Source of the DNA: Pseudomonas sp.
GTDB lineage: Bacteria > Pseudomonadota > Gammaproteobacteria > Pseudomonadales > Pseudomonadaceae
Assembly: GCF_030698175.1 (NCBI RefSeq)
Contig: NZ_JAUYNT010000029.1
Location: 372,001 to 436,000 of the forward strand
Length of the DNA stretch: 64,000 nt
Direction: 5' to 3'
Below are positions 9,088 through 18,452 of the stretch, piece by piece. The stretch's first letter is position 1, and each line of letters opens with the position of its first letter. The notes beneath the pieces are model-generated. The model saw nothing but the letters and a program-made list of their open reading frames with translations. It had not been told where the DNA came from and did no database searches. The translations under genes and the position numbers were made by a program.

Positions 9088-10107
9088 ATGGCCCTGTCTC
9101 CCCTCAATCGCCGGCGTTTTACCCGCTTTAAAGCCAATAAACGCGGCTGGTGGTCGCTCTGGCTGTTTATGGCTCTATTCACCCTGAGCCTGGGCGCCGA
9201 GTTAATCGCCAACGATAAACCGCTGCTGCTGGAGTATCAGGGCGACTGGTACTTTCCCATTGCCAAGCGCTATCCAGAAACCGTGTTTGGCGGCGAGTTC
9301 CCCCTGGAAGCCAACTACAAGAGCCCCTATGTACGCGAACTGATCAGCGCCAAAGACGGCTGGATGCTCTGGCCGGTCATCCCGTTCAGCTACAACAGCA
9401 TCAACTACGACCTCAGGGTCCCGGCCCCGGCCCCGCCCTCAGCTGCCAACTGGCTGGGCAGTGATGACCAGGCTCGTGACGTGTTGGCGCGGCTGATCTA
9501 CGGGTTTCGCATCACCGTATTGTTTGCCCTGACGCTGACCCTGTTCAGCTCAATCATTGGCGTATTTGCCGGCGCGCTACAGGGCTTTTACGGCGGCTGG
9601 GTAGACTTGCTCGGTCAGCGCTTCTTAGAGGTCTGGTCGGGGCTGCCGGTGCTGTATTTGCTGATTATTCTGGCCAGTTTCGTGCAGCCCAATTTCTGGT
9701 GGCTGCTGGGCATCATGCTGCTGTTTTCCTGGATGAGTTTGGTCGATGTGGTACGCGCCGAGTTCCTCCGTGGCCGCAACCTGGAGTATGTGCGCGCCGC
9801 CCGCGCACTGGGCATGCGCAATGGCGCCATCATGTACCGGCATATTTTGCCCAACGCGATGATCTCCACCATGACCTTTATGCCGTTCATTCTGACCGGC
9901 GCCATTGGCACCCTGACCGCCTTGGACTTTCTCGGGTTTGGCCTGCCGGCAGGCGCGCCGTCCCTGGGCGAATTGATGGCGCAAGCCAAGTCCAACCTGC
10001 AGGCACCTTGGCTGGGCATCAGCGCCTTTGCGGTGCTTGGCCTGATGTTGAGCTTGCTGGTATTTATTGGCGAAGCTGCCCGCGATGCATTTGATCCTAG
10101 GAAATAA
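9088..10107 (+). CDS. nppC: ABC transporter inner-membrane permease (NppC/YejE family)
   Basis: 339-aa DppC/YejE-type permease. It has an N-terminal OppC-like cytoplasmic tail and first membrane segment, a periplasmic loop with WPVIPFSYNSINYD typical of YejE, then the transport domain with the EAA loop (YVRAARALGMRNGAIMYRHI). It begins one base after the nppB stop with a GGGAG ribosome site, so it is part of the same transcript. It is the partner channel subunit of NppB. Confidence 0.92.
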   Translation: MALSPLNRRRFTRFKANKRGWWSLWLFMALFTLSLGAELIANDKPLLLEYQGDWYFPIAKRYPETVFGGEFPLEANYKSPYVRELISAKDGWMLWPVIPFSYNSINYDLRVPAPAPPSAANWLGSDDQARDVLARLIYGFRITVLFALTLTLFSSIIGVFAGALQGFYGGWVDLLGQRFLEVWSGLPVLYLLIILASFVQPNFWWLLGIMLLFSWMSLVDVVRAEFLRGRNLEYVRAARALGMRNGAIMYRHILPNAMISTMTFMPFILTGAIGTLTALDFLGFGLPAGAPSLGELMAQAKSNLQAPWLGISAFAVLGLMLSLLVFIGEAARDAFDPRK

Positions 10108-10108
10108 T

Positions 10109-11761
10109 ATGAGCGAGCAGTTTAGTTTTAAGCCCCATAGCAACCAGAGCCCGAGCAGCGACAACTTGATCGAAGTGCGCGACCTGGCGGTCGAGTTTGT
10201 CAGTGGCGATCAGCTTCAGCGGGTGGTTGAGGGCGTCAGTTTCGATATCCGCCGCGGGGAAACCCTGGCCATAGTCGGCGAAAGCGGCTCGGGCAAATCG
10301 GTCACCGCCCACTCGATCCTGCGCCTGCTGCCCTACCCCTTGGCACGTCATCCGGCGGGCAGCATCACCTATGCCGGGCAAAATTTACTGAAAATCAGCG
10401 AGGCCAAGCTGCGCGGCATCCGTGGTAATAAAATCGCCATGGTGTTCCAAGAGCCGATGACCTCGCTCAATCCGCTGCACAGCATCGAGAAACAAATTAA
10501 TGAAGTGCTGCGCCTGCACAAAGGCCTGACCGGCAAAGCCGCCAGCCGCCGCACCCTGGAGCTGCTGGAGCTGGTCGGCATCAATGAGCCAGCGAAACGC
10601 CTGAAGGCTTATCCCCATGAGTTATCGGGCGGGCAACGCCAGCGGGTGATGATCGCCATGGCGCTGGCCAACGAGCCAGAACTACTGATTGCCGATGAGC
10701 CGACCACCGCCCTGGACGTCACCGTGCAGCTGAAAATCCTGCAATTGCTCAAGGATTTACAGGCGCGTTTAGGCATGTCGATGCTGCTGATTAGCCATGA
10801 TCTCAACCTGGTGCGCAGAATTGCCCAGCGGGTATGTGTCATGCAGCACGGTCGCGTCGTCGAACAGGCAGATTGCGCCGAACTGTTCCGCGCCCCGCAG
10901 CATCCTTATACCCAGGAACTGCTCGGCGCCGAGCCGCGCGGTGAGCCGGTGGCCAATGTGCCTGGCAGTACACAGCTGGAAGTTGAAGATTTACGGGTCT
11001 GGTTTCCGATCAAAAAAGGCTTGCTGCGCCGTACGGTAGATCATGTAAAGGCCCTCGACGGGGTTAGTTTTAGTCTGTCGCAGGGACAAACCCTGGGCAT
11101 TGTTGGCGAGAGTGGTTCGGGGAAGTCGACCCTGGGCTTGGCAATTTTGCGTTTGCTCAACAGCCAAGGCGCGATCCGCTACCGCGGTGAATCGCTGCAA
11201 GGCTTGTCGCAAAGTGCCATCCGGCCGTTTCGCCGGCAAATGCAGGTGGTGTTTCAAGACCCCTATGGCAGCCTCAGTCCACGCATGTCGGTGAGCCAGA
11301 TTATTGGTGAGGGATTAGAGATTCATCAGATGGGCAGCGAGGCAGAACAACAGCAGGCGATCATTGCCGCCATGCTCGAAGTCGGCCTGGACCCCGAGAC
11401 GCGCCACCGTTATCCCCATGAGTTTTCTGGCGGACAACGCCAGCGCATTGCAATTGCCCGGGCCTTGGTACTCAAGCCGGAGCTGATCCTGCTGGATGAG
11501 CCAACTTCCGCGCTGGACCGTACAGTGCAGCGCCAAGTGGTCGAGTTACTGCGCAGTTTGCAGAGTAAGTACAACCTGACGTATCTGTTTATCAGCCATG
11601 ACCTGGCGGTGGTCCGGGCGCTCAGTCACCAGTTGCTGGTGATCAAGCAAGGCCAGGTCGTTGAACAAGGTCCGGCAGCCACTATTTTTGCCGCACCGCA
11701 ACATCTTTACACCCAGCAGTTACTCGAGGCGGCCTTGATGGCGCCGCAGACAACCGCCTGA
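10109..11761 (+). CDS. nppD: ABC transporter ATP-binding protein with two ATPase domains (NppD/YejF family)
   Basis: 550-aa fusion of two nucleotide-binding domains. Each half has a Walker A (GESGSGKS), a signature (LSGGQRQR and FSGGQRQR) and a Walker B followed by an H-loop (LLISHDLN, LFISHDLA). Each half also carries the C-terminal oligopeptide-type helical region with HPYTQELL or HLYTQQLL. It powers NppB/NppC. The ATG at 10109 was chosen for its AGGA site one base after the nppC stop; the frame extends into nppC to 10067. Confidence 0.93.
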   Translation: MSEQFSFKPHSNQSPSSDNLIEVRDLAVEFVSGDQLQRVVEGVSFDIRRGETLAIVGESGSGKSVTAHSILRLLPYPLARHPAGSITYAGQNLLKISEAKLRGIRGNKIAMVFQEPMTSLNPLHSIEKQINEVLRLHKGLTGKAASRRTLELLELVGINEPAKRLKAYPHELSGGQRQRVMIAMALANEPELLIADEPTTALDVTVQLKILQLLKDLQARLGMSMLLISHDLNLVRRIAQRVCVMQHGRVVEQADCAELFRAPQHPYTQELLGAEPRGEPVANVPGSTQLEVEDLRVWFPIKKGLLRRTVDHVKALDGVSFSLSQGQTLGIVGESGSGKSTLGLAILRLLNSQGAIRYRGESLQGLSQSAIRPFRRQMQVVFQDPYGSLSPRMSVSQIIGEGLEIHQMGSEAEQQQAIIAAMLEVGLDPETRHRYPHEFSGGQRQRIAIARALVLKPELILLDEPTSALDRTVQRQVVELLRSLQSKYNLTYLFISHDLAVVRALSHQLLVIKQGQVVEQGPAATIFAAPQHLYTQQLLEAALMAPQTTA

Positions 11762-11804
11762 TTCTTGTAAACAACAACCTGAAAACAGCAAGAGGGATAG
11801 CACC

Positions 11805-12599
11805 ATGGGTTTTCTCGCCGGTAAACGCGTACTAATAGTTGGCGTCGCCAGCAAACTGTCGATTGCCTCAGGCATCGCCGAAGCCATGCACCGCGAAGGT
11901 GCCGAACTGGCCTTCACCTATCAGAACGACAAGCTCAAAGGCCGGGTAGAAGAATACGCCGCCGGCTGGGGCTCCAATGCCGAACTGTGCTTTCCCTGCG
12001 ACGTGGCCAACGACGCCGACATCGCCGCGGTATTCGAGTCGCTTAGTAAAAAATGGGATGCGCTGGACATCATCGTCCACTCGGTAGGCTTCGCCCCGGG
12101 CGATCAACTGGATGGCGACTTCACCGAAGTCACCACCCGTGAAGGTTTCCGCATTGCCCACGACATCAGCGCCTACAGCCTGGTCGCCCTGGCCAAGGCC
12201 GGCCGGCCGATGATGCAGGGCCGTAATGGCAGCATCCTGACCCTGTCGTACCTGGGCGCCGAACGCACCATGCCTAACTACAACGTGATGGGCATGGCCA
12301 AAGCCAGCCTGGAAGCCGGCGTGCGCTATCTGGCTGGCAGCCTCGGCCCTGAGGGCACCCGAGTCAACGCAGTATCGGCCGGCCCGATCCGCACCCTCGC
12401 CGCCTCTGGCATCAAAAACTTCCGCAAAATGCTGGCGGCCAACCAGAAGCAAACCCCGCTGCGCCGCAACGTCACCATCGAAGAAGTCGGCAACGCCGGC
12501 GCCTTCCTCTGCTCGGACCTGGCCTCCGGCATCAGCGGTGAAATCCTCTACGTCGATGGCGGTTTCAACACCACCGCCATGGGCCAGATGGAAGAATAA
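11805..12599 (+). CDS. fabI: Enoyl-[acyl-carrier-protein] reductase (NADH)
   Basis: 264-aa SDR-superfamily enzyme that reduces trans-2-enoyl-ACP in the last step of each fatty acid elongation cycle; the triclosan target family. The cofactor motif near residues 13-21 (GVASKLSIA) and the catalytic pair Y159/K166 (YNVMGMAK) with Y149 are visible. Length matches FabI. It lies 43 nt after nppD behind its own GAGGG site, and ends at a strong terminator. Confidence 0.97.
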   Translation: MGFLAGKRVLIVGVASKLSIASGIAEAMHREGAELAFTYQNDKLKGRVEEYAAGWGSNAELCFPCDVANDADIAAVFESLSKKWDALDIIVHSVGFAPGDQLDGDFTEVTTREGFRIAHDISAYSLVALAKAGRPMMQGRNGSILTLSYLGAERTMPNYNVMGMAKASLEAGVRYLAGSLGPEGTRVNAVSAGPIRTLAASGIKNFRKMLAANQKQTPLRRNVTIEEVGNAGAFLCSDLASGISGEILYVDGGFNTTAMGQMEE

Positions 12600-12613
12600 A
12601 TAATTACCCGCAT

Positions 12614-12646
12614 AAAAAACGGCGCCCGTGAGGAGCGCCGTTTTTT
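12614..12646. terminator. Bidirectional rho-independent terminator
   Basis: Perfect inverted repeat AAAAAACGGCGC and GCGCCGTTTTTT with a 9-nt loop, giving a U-tract on both strands. It sits between convergent fabI and the DUF3859 gene and can end both transcripts. Confidence 0.93.
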
Positions 12647-12657
12647 ATGGCTGATAA

Positions 12658-13122
12658 TTAGCGAACGTTAAAGCGTTGTTCAGCCAACAGTCGATCACCC
12701 TGAAACACCATAAAATGCCATTCGCCAGGCACCATTTCGTAATTTTCGGTGAACTCAAACGCCATCAAATCTTGCGGTGAATTCGCTAGCAGGGTTTGCT
12801 CGACGACGAACTTGTCGTGCCGCAAGCCATCCGGGGTCGTCACCCCAGGCGTGAGGTAAAGCAAGGTCAGCGGTTGATCCTTAGCGATTTTGCCCGTCAG
12901 GCTATAGCGCATACCGAACTTCATGCCAAGCTTGGCCGGAATATTGGTAGTGGTTTCAATCGTCTGATTGGTGTGGGTCAGCACCCGTTCGCCGGGCTGA
13001 AAATCCTGATACTCGCTGTTGAAAATGCCGTATTCAACCGGCCCTTCTACACGCACTTGCGCACTAGCAAAACCAGACAACAAGAGGCTTCCGGCCAGGG
13101 TTATCAGACGAATAGAGTGCAT
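12658..13122 (-). CDS. DUF3859 family exported protein
   Basis: 154-aa protein with a clear signal peptide (ITLAGSLLLSGFASA then QVRVEG). The mature part has the EGPVEYGIF start and the EFTENYEMVPGEWHFMVFQ segment of the DUF3859 family, probably a beta-sandwich. The function of this family is not known. Start 13122 was chosen because it begins the signal peptide and has GGAAG upstream; the longer frame to 13215 has no signal. Single gene, convergent with fabI. Confidence 0.82.
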   Translation of the reverse strand: MHSIRLITLAGSLLLSGFASAQVRVEGPVEYGIFNSEYQDFQPGERVLTHTNQTIETTTNIPAKLGMKFGMRYSLTGKIAKDQPLTLLYLTPGVTTPDGLRHDKFVVEQTLLANSPQDLMAFEFTENYEMVPGEWHFMVFQGDRLLAEQRFNVR

Positions 13123-13244
13123 GCTTGCTTCCCGTTTTAAAGTGGATTGAGGATGACCCAGCGTATGACACTGACATGACAGCCATATGACAGTTGGGGC
13201 CACATCAAGTAGCAAACAGCACGCAAATTTTGGCTCTGCATAAA

Positions 13245-13275
13245 TGCAAACGGAGCCAAAAAGGCCCCGTTTGCA
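13245..13275 (-). terminator. Probable htpG terminator hairpin
   Basis: Inverted repeat TGCAAACGG-A-GCC / GGC-C-CCGTTTGCA with an A5 loop, 20 bp beyond the htpG stop. On the minus strand it is followed only by TTTATG, so termination may be weak. Confidence 0.6.
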
Positions 13276-13294
13276 GGTTGATTAGACTTAGTCG

Positions 13295-15193
13295 TTAGAC
13301 GGTCAATTCAACCAGCAGCTTGTTCAAGCGGCGTACGTAAGTCGCCGGATCTTTCAAGCTGTCGCCGGCGGCCAAGGCGGCCTGATCGAAGAGGATATGC
13401 GTGAGGTCGGCGAAGCGATCTTCACTCTGCTCGGCATCCAGTTTTTCGATTAGCGGGTGCGCCGGGTTGATCTCAAAGATCGGCTTCGACTCCGGGACTT
13501 TCTGCCCGCTGGCTTCGAGGATTTGGCGCATTTGCATGCCCATGTCCTGCTCGCCAATGGCCAGAATGGCCGGCGAATCGGTCAGGCGATGGGAAACCCG
13601 CACTTCGCTCACGGCATCCGCCAAGGTGGCTTTCAAACGCTCGAGCAAGCCTTCTTTGCTCTTGGCGACTTCTTCCTGGGCTTGCTTCTCTTCATCGGAG
13701 TCGAGTTTGCCCAGATCCAGATCACCGCGGGTTACATCGACAAAGCTCTTGCCGTCGAACTCGGTGAGATAGCTCATCAGCCACTCATCGATGCGATCGG
13801 TCAACAGCAGCACTTCAATGCCTTTCTTGCGGAAGACCTCAAGGTGCGGGCTGTTTTTAACCTGGGCGAAGCTCTCGCCAGACAGAAAGTAAATCTTGTC
13901 CTGGCCCTCTTTAGCCCGCGCCAGGTAATCGGCCAAGGCGACACTTTGCTCGCCGCTGGTATCGCTGGTGGCGGAGAAGCGCAGCAGGCCGGCGATTTTC
14001 TCTTTGTTGGCAAAGTCTTCGGCCGGACCTTCTTTGATCACCTGGCCAAAGTTTTTCCAGAAGCCCTGATATTTCTCAGGCTCGTTTTTCGCCAGTTTCT
14101 CCAGCATGTCCAGTACGCGCTTGGTCAGCGCTGACTTCATCGAATCGATCACCGGATCTTTCTGCAGAATCTCCCGCGAGATGTTCAGCGACAGGTCGTT
14201 GGAGTCCACTACTCCTTTGATAAAGCGCAGGTACAGCGGCAAAAATTCATCGGCTTGATCCATGATGAACACGCGCTGCACATAGAGTTTCAAGCCACGC
14301 GGCGCTTCGCGCTGATACAGGTCAAATGGCGCGCGACCCGGCACATAGAGCAAGGAGCTGTATTCCAGCTTGCCCTCGACCTTGTTATGGCTCCAGGCCA
14401 GCGGGTTCTCAAAGTCATGGGAGACGTGCTTGTAGAACTCTTGATATTCCTCGTCGCCGATTTCAGTCCGTGGACGGGTCCACAGGGCGCTGGCGCGGTT
14501 GACGGTTTCCCACTCGACTTCGCTGGCGGGCTCTTCACCGTGCTGCTCTTTTGGCAACTCGATGGGCAAGGCGATGTGATCGGAATACTTTTTGATGATG
14601 TTGCGCAGACGCCAACCATCGGCGAATTCTTCTTCCCCGGATTTCAGGTGCATGACGATGCGCGTGCCACGAGCGGCTTGCTCAACGGTAGCCACTTCGA
14701 AATCGCCCTCGCCTTTGGAGCTCCAATGCACGCCCGCGCTGGCCGGCAAGCCGGCGCGACGAGTGAAGACTTCAACCAAGTCGGCGACGATAAAGGCCGA
14801 GTAAAAGCCCACACCGAACTGACCGATCAGGGTTGAGTCTTTCTTCTGGTCGCCGGACAGGTTTTTCATAAAGTCGGCAGTGCCCGACTTGGCAATGGTA
14901 CCCAGATGCGCAATCACATCCTCGCGGCTCATGCCGATGCCATTGTCTTCAAGGGTGACGGTCTTGGTGGCTTTGTCGAAGCTAATCCGAATTTTTAGCG
15001 GGTCGCCGCCTTCGAGCAAGTCAGGCTTGGCCAAGGCTTCGAAGCGCAGCTTATCGGCGGCGTCCGAGGCATTGGAAATCAGCTCGCGCAGAAAAATCTC
15101 CTTGTTGGAATACAAGGAGTGAATCATCAGCTGCAGCAGCTGTTTAACTTCGGTCTGAAAGCCAAGGGTTTCTTTTTGAGTTTCGACACTCAT
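13295..15193 (-). CDS. htpG: Molecular chaperone HtpG (Hsp90)
   Basis: 632-aa cytosolic ATP-dependent chaperone dimer. The GHKL ATPase domain is at the N-terminus (ELISNASDAADKLRF, DNGIGMS, IGQFGVGFYSAF), followed by the middle and dimerisation domains. ATG 15193 gives the family N-terminus MSVETQKETLGFQTEVKQLL; the frame is open a further 12 codons upstream. Single-gene transcript by appearance. No clear heat-shock sigma promoter could be assigned by eye. Confidence 0.97.
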   Translation of the reverse strand: MSVETQKETLGFQTEVKQLLQLMIHSLYSNKEIFLRELISNASDAADKLRFEALAKPDLLEGGDPLKIRISFDKATKTVTLEDNGIGMSREDVIAHLGTIAKSGTADFMKNLSGDQKKDSTLIGQFGVGFYSAFIVADLVEVFTRRAGLPASAGVHWSSKGEGDFEVATVEQAARGTRIVMHLKSGEEEFADGWRLRNIIKKYSDHIALPIELPKEQHGEEPASEVEWETVNRASALWTRPRTEIGDEEYQEFYKHVSHDFENPLAWSHNKVEGKLEYSSLLYVPGRAPFDLYQREAPRGLKLYVQRVFIMDQADEFLPLYLRFIKGVVDSNDLSLNISREILQKDPVIDSMKSALTKRVLDMLEKLAKNEPEKYQGFWKNFGQVIKEGPAEDFANKEKIAGLLRFSATSDTSGEQSVALADYLARAKEGQDKIYFLSGESFAQVKNSPHLEVFRKKGIEVLLLTDRIDEWLMSYLTEFDGKSFVDVTRGDLDLGKLDSDEEKQAQEEVAKSKEGLLERLKATLADAVSEVRVSHRLTDSPAILAIGEQDMGMQMRQILEASGQKVPESKPIFEINPAHPLIEKLDAEQSEDRFADLTHILFDQAALAAGDSLKDPATYVRRLNKLLVELTV

Positions 15194-15309
15194 ACGCTTT
15201 GAACTCCACACTAATGGCATAAGCCGCAACGGCGACGGATGTCATCAAGATGGGGGCTTGGCCCTGGATTTCAAGCGCCTGTCAGTTAAAGGCACAACCC
15301 TGAGCAGCG

Positions 15310-16554
15310 TTAGGGCTCAAGCAGCTCGATTTGGCTGATGTCGTCAGGACGCAAAATATAGCTGGCCTCCCCTGGCCCAGTAATTTCACGACGAATAACA
15401 ATCCGCCCATTGGCATTAATCCCGGCAAAACGCCCTTGCGCGGTACTGCCCTGTGCGGTCGTAACCCGGATGAGCAGGTTGCTGTATTGCTCTGGGGTGC
15501 GCTGCAGACGCTCGAGGGAAAACCGCAGCCGGCGATCAACCGTGCTGCGCACCGACGGCGTCGTGGTTGTACTGCTGACACTGGGCGCGGGGGTAAGCAC
15601 TGCAGGCTCAGCAACACGAGCATATTGATCACCTTGCACCGCCCAACCATAGGCCTCGGTTTTGCTTAACAGCAGAGTTAGCGATTGCGGCTGACCATCG
15701 ACCAGCGCCTCGACCTCAAGCTCCAAGCTGCTGGCCGGAAAACTCAGCGCTGGCAGCTTGCCTAGCCGTACCGCGCGGCTGGCGTAACGGCGTTGTAAAT
15801 AGTCCTCCAGCACGTAACTCAGGGTGTCGCGCGAATCAAAGTGAGCATCCACTTGGCCATCGATATAGCGCAACCGATTGGTAAACAGCTCAATTTTACC
15901 GCTGAGGGTGGTGTTAAATTGCGCAGGCAACACCAAGTGGAAATCACCCACCATTTTGTTTGGCGCCAAGGGTTTTAAATCGAGATACAGCGTGTAGCCG
16001 TGGTTCAAACGGCGTGCTTCCGGCAAATCATGCTCAGGCAATAACCAGCTGATCTCAACGTCGGGCAATGGCTGGGCATCGGTCGGTAATACGTTCAGAT
16101 GCACAGCGCCATTGATCATAGTCGGCAAATGGATATTGACCGCGCGCTGCGCAAAGAACTCCTGACCTTCGCGCAGGCTCAGCACGCCATCGATTAGCTC
16201 GCCTTGTTGCGGCGCAAAGGGCTCGCCATTCAACTGCCCGCGCAACTCAATCGCCAGCTCATTGGGTTTGATTGGCGCAGGCGTTAACCAACGCAGACTG
16301 GCAATGGCCTCAAAGCGGGCCGGATCATTACTGGCCAACAACACAAAGCCCACCACCAACGGGATGCCACCCAGGGCACTGAGTAGCACGGCCTTACGGG
16401 CAATGCGCCAATGGCGCACCACGTAAACCAGCGTCAGCGGTGGAAACAAACTGCCAAGCCCCCAAAATAGGCTGCTGCCAAACGCCAGCATGATCAACCA
16501 GACCAAGCCAAACAGCATCAGCAGTAACCCACTGAGAATCAGCAGCGCATCCAT
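15310..16554 (-). CDS. Membrane-anchored conserved protein of unknown function
   Basis: 414 aa. Three hydrophobic segments occupy roughly residues 1-75 (LLILSGLLLMLFGLVWLIMLAFG and LLSALGGIPLVVGFVLLAS among them). A long soluble, beta-rich region of about 230 residues follows, then a Thr/Ser/Pro linker near 330-345 and a C-terminal segment with TAQGRFAGINANGRIVIRREITG. I do not recognise a domain with known function. ATG 16554 has an AGGA site. It lies between htpG and the thioesterase pair on the same strand, but 26 bp separate it from the latter. Confidence 0.75.
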   Translation of the reverse strand: MDALLILSGLLLMLFGLVWLIMLAFGSSLFWGLGSLFPPLTLVYVVRHWRIARKAVLLSALGGIPLVVGFVLLASNDPARFEAIASLRWLTPAPIKPNELAIELRGQLNGEPFAPQQGELIDGVLSLREGQEFFAQRAVNIHLPTMINGAVHLNVLPTDAQPLPDVEISWLLPEHDLPEARRLNHGYTLYLDLKPLAPNKMVGDFHLVLPAQFNTTLSGKIELFTNRLRYIDGQVDAHFDSRDTLSYVLEDYLQRRYASRAVRLGKLPALSFPASSLELEVEALVDGQPQSLTLLLSKTEAYGWAVQGDQYARVAEPAVLTPAPSVSSTTTTPSVRSTVDRRLRFSLERLQRTPEQYSNLLIRVTTAQGSTAQGRFAGINANGRIVIRREITGPGEASYILRPDDISQIELLEP

Positions 16555-16580
16555 CGAAAATTCCTGTCCTTAAACCTGGG

Positions 16581-17051
16581 CTAGCTTGCATCCATCGGGG
16601 CGACATAAGGCTCATCGACCTTAAAGTGTGCACGGGCGGTGGCAATAGGTTCGGTTTGTGTGGTTTGCCAAGCGGTGATGGCAACGTTCGCCACTCGCCG
16701 ACCCTGGCGCCAAACACGGCACTGGGCGTAGGTGTCACGATAATGGCCGGCGCGCAGGTAATCTATCGAGAAGTCGATGATTTTAGGCAAATGTGGGATG
16801 CCCATAAACATCAGCAAATGCAACATCGCCGCATGCTCCATAAAGCCGGCGATAACGCCGCCATGAATCGCCGGCAGCGTCGGGTTGCCAATATTGTCCC
16901 GGTTGGCGGGCAGCCTAAACACCAGGTCATCGCCCAGGCGCAGACACTCAACGCCAATCAACTTGGCGTAAGGAATCAAACTGAGCAGCGAATCGAAGTC
17001 GTTCTTTTCCTGGGCTTGGCGGACCAACTCATTGAGATTCAAACCGCTCAT
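16581..17051 (-). CDS. PaaI-type hotdog thioesterase
   Basis: 156-aa single-hotdog protein of the PaaI family, with the IHGGVIAGFMEHAA helix segment that carries the acyl-CoA binding glycines and the active-site acid. The substrate, probably an acyl- or aryl-CoA, cannot be told from sequence. Its start overlaps the stop of the upstream paralogous thioesterase by 4 nt (ATGA), so they are probably co-translated and may form a mixed oligomer (inference). Confidence 0.88.
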   Translation of the reverse strand: MSGLNLNELVRQAQEKNDFDSLLSLIPYAKLIGVECLRLGDDLVFRLPANRDNIGNPTLPAIHGGVIAGFMEHAAMLHLLMFMGIPHLPKIIDFSIDYLRAGHYRDTYAQCRVWRQGRRVANVAITAWQTTQTEPIATARAHFKVDEPYVAPMDAS

Positions 17052-17515
17052 TGCGTAGCACCCGGCTGCTCAAGTTTCATCGATTTATTGGTTTTTCCCA
17101 TGCGCATAAAGGTGCCGACCACATGGGCGATGGGCTCGCTCTCATCATCCTGATAGGCATAGCCACGGACGAAAATGATATCGGGGGTGACGCGATGACA
17201 CTCGGCGAAACCAAACACGTCTTGGTTGGGTTTGGCGGCGCGCATGTAGTCAATGCGCAGGTCGATGGTTGGGCAAATCTCGAACTCCGCCAGCACACAG
17301 ACGGTAGCAATGCCGCAGGTAGTGTCCATCAGCGTGGTAATGGCGCCACCATGAATCACGCCCGTTTCGGGATTGCCGACAATGTGCGCGCTATAGGGCA
17401 GGCGCAGCGTCAACCCGCTGGGCACGGCGCTATGGATTTGCATGCCAAGCACCTGACAATGGCGCAAGGCCGTCAGAAACTGCTGCGCACGGCCAAGGAT
17501 AGAGCTATCGCTCAT
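17048..17515 (-). CDS. PaaI-type hotdog thioesterase, second paralog
   Basis: 155-aa hotdog protein with the canonical HGGAITTLMDTTCG motif, where the aspartate takes the catalytic position of PaaI enzymes, and the IDLRIDYMRAAKP strand. It is translationally coupled to the downstream thioesterase at 16581-17051, in which the aligned residue is glutamate (FMEHAA). The two are therefore not equivalent copies. Confidence 0.9.
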   Translation of the reverse strand: MSDSSILGRAQQFLTALRHCQVLGMQIHSAVPSGLTLRLPYSAHIVGNPETGVIHGGAITTLMDTTCGIATVCVLAEFEICPTIDLRIDYMRAAKPNQDVFGFAECHRVTPDIIFVRGYAYQDDESEPIAHVVGTFMRMGKTNKSMKLEQPGATQ

Positions 17516-17603
17516 GGATCAAATCTCGCGGTAAAAAACAGGCGCGCATCATAACTGCTCGTCACTGCCTGCGCCGACAAAGCACCGCTAAGTACTGGAA
17601 AAA

Positions 17604-18335
17604 TCAATCGTTTTTGTCTGTGCGAGGCTCAAGCGCCGGCGCTTGGGTCGAACCCATCACCTGCAACACATCGGAATGAAACTCGCGCTGATACAAAATC
17701 AGCACCACCCCTGCAGTCACCAAGATAAAAAACCAAGGATTAACGAACCACGCCAGAGTCGCCATCCCAAAGTAATAGGCGCGCAGGCCAAAGTTGAAGG
17801 TATTGGCGGCCATTGAGATAACGCGGGCGGCACGCTGGGCAAACGCCTTACGCTCCAGTTCAGACACATTGCGCTCGCCCGCCATCGGCGCCGAACCGAC
17901 TAACACGGCGGCAAAATTGTACTGGCGCATGCACCAACTGAAGGTAAAGAAGGCGTAGACAAATACAATCGCCAAGCACAATAGCTTCAACTCGGAAACG
18001 CTCTGACTGACCGGCGCCACCAAAGGTAAATCCGCCAGCAAAGACACCGCGCGATCAGAGGAGCCCAGTACGGTGAGCACGCCGGCGAGAATAACCAGCG
18101 TGCTGGAGGCGAAAAACGAGGCGTTGCGCTCAAGATTACCGATCACACTGGCGTCGGCAATCCGATTGTCACGCAGCAATAAGCGCTGCATCCAATCCTC
18201 CCGGTACAGGTGCAACACACTCGACAAACACGGCGTGCGCAGGCCTTGCCAGTGGGCATAACGGGTGTAACCCCACCAACACAGGGCAAACCAACAGACG
18301 GCCAATAAGTCGGCAAAGTAATCCGGTAACTGCAT
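17604..18335 (-). CDS. DUF599 family integral membrane protein
   Basis: 243 aa with about four hydrophobic segments (near residues 8-25, 75-95, 113-135 and 190-215). It has the DUF599 landmarks NASFFASSTLVILAG and the YNFAAVLVGSAP segment. No biochemical role is known for the family. ATG 18335 follows a near-perfect GGAGG site. The C-terminal tail is short and charged (EPRTDKND). Confidence 0.88.
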   Translation of the reverse strand: MQLPDYFADLLAVCWFALCWWGYTRYAHWQGLRTPCLSSVLHLYREDWMQRLLLRDNRIADASVIGNLERNASFFASSTLVILAGVLTVLGSSDRAVSLLADLPLVAPVSQSVSELKLLCLAIVFVYAFFTFSWCMRQYNFAAVLVGSAPMAGERNVSELERKAFAQRAARVISMAANTFNFGLRAYYFGMATLAWFVNPWFFILVTAGVVLILYQREFHSDVLQVMGSTQAPALEPRTDKND

Positions 18336-18426
18336 GCAACCTCCAGGCGTAAACAGGCGTCCACTATATAGCGTGCGGGCTGTTCAGCCCGACTAAAAAA
18401 CATTGCTCAGGGTTTGCCCTGCAGCC

Positions 18427-18443
18427 GTCCAAACACTTTGGAC
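18427..18443. other. Small perfect hairpin between chemoreceptor and DUF599 gene
   Basis: GTCCAAA-CAC-TTTGGAC, 7-bp arms, in the 117-bp gap after the chemoreceptor stop. A second one (CGGGCT-GTTC-AGCCCG) is at 18376-18391. Neither has a U-tract in the direction of the minus-strand genes, so termination is not supported. Confidence 0.4.
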
Positions 18444-18452
18444 ACACTAAGT

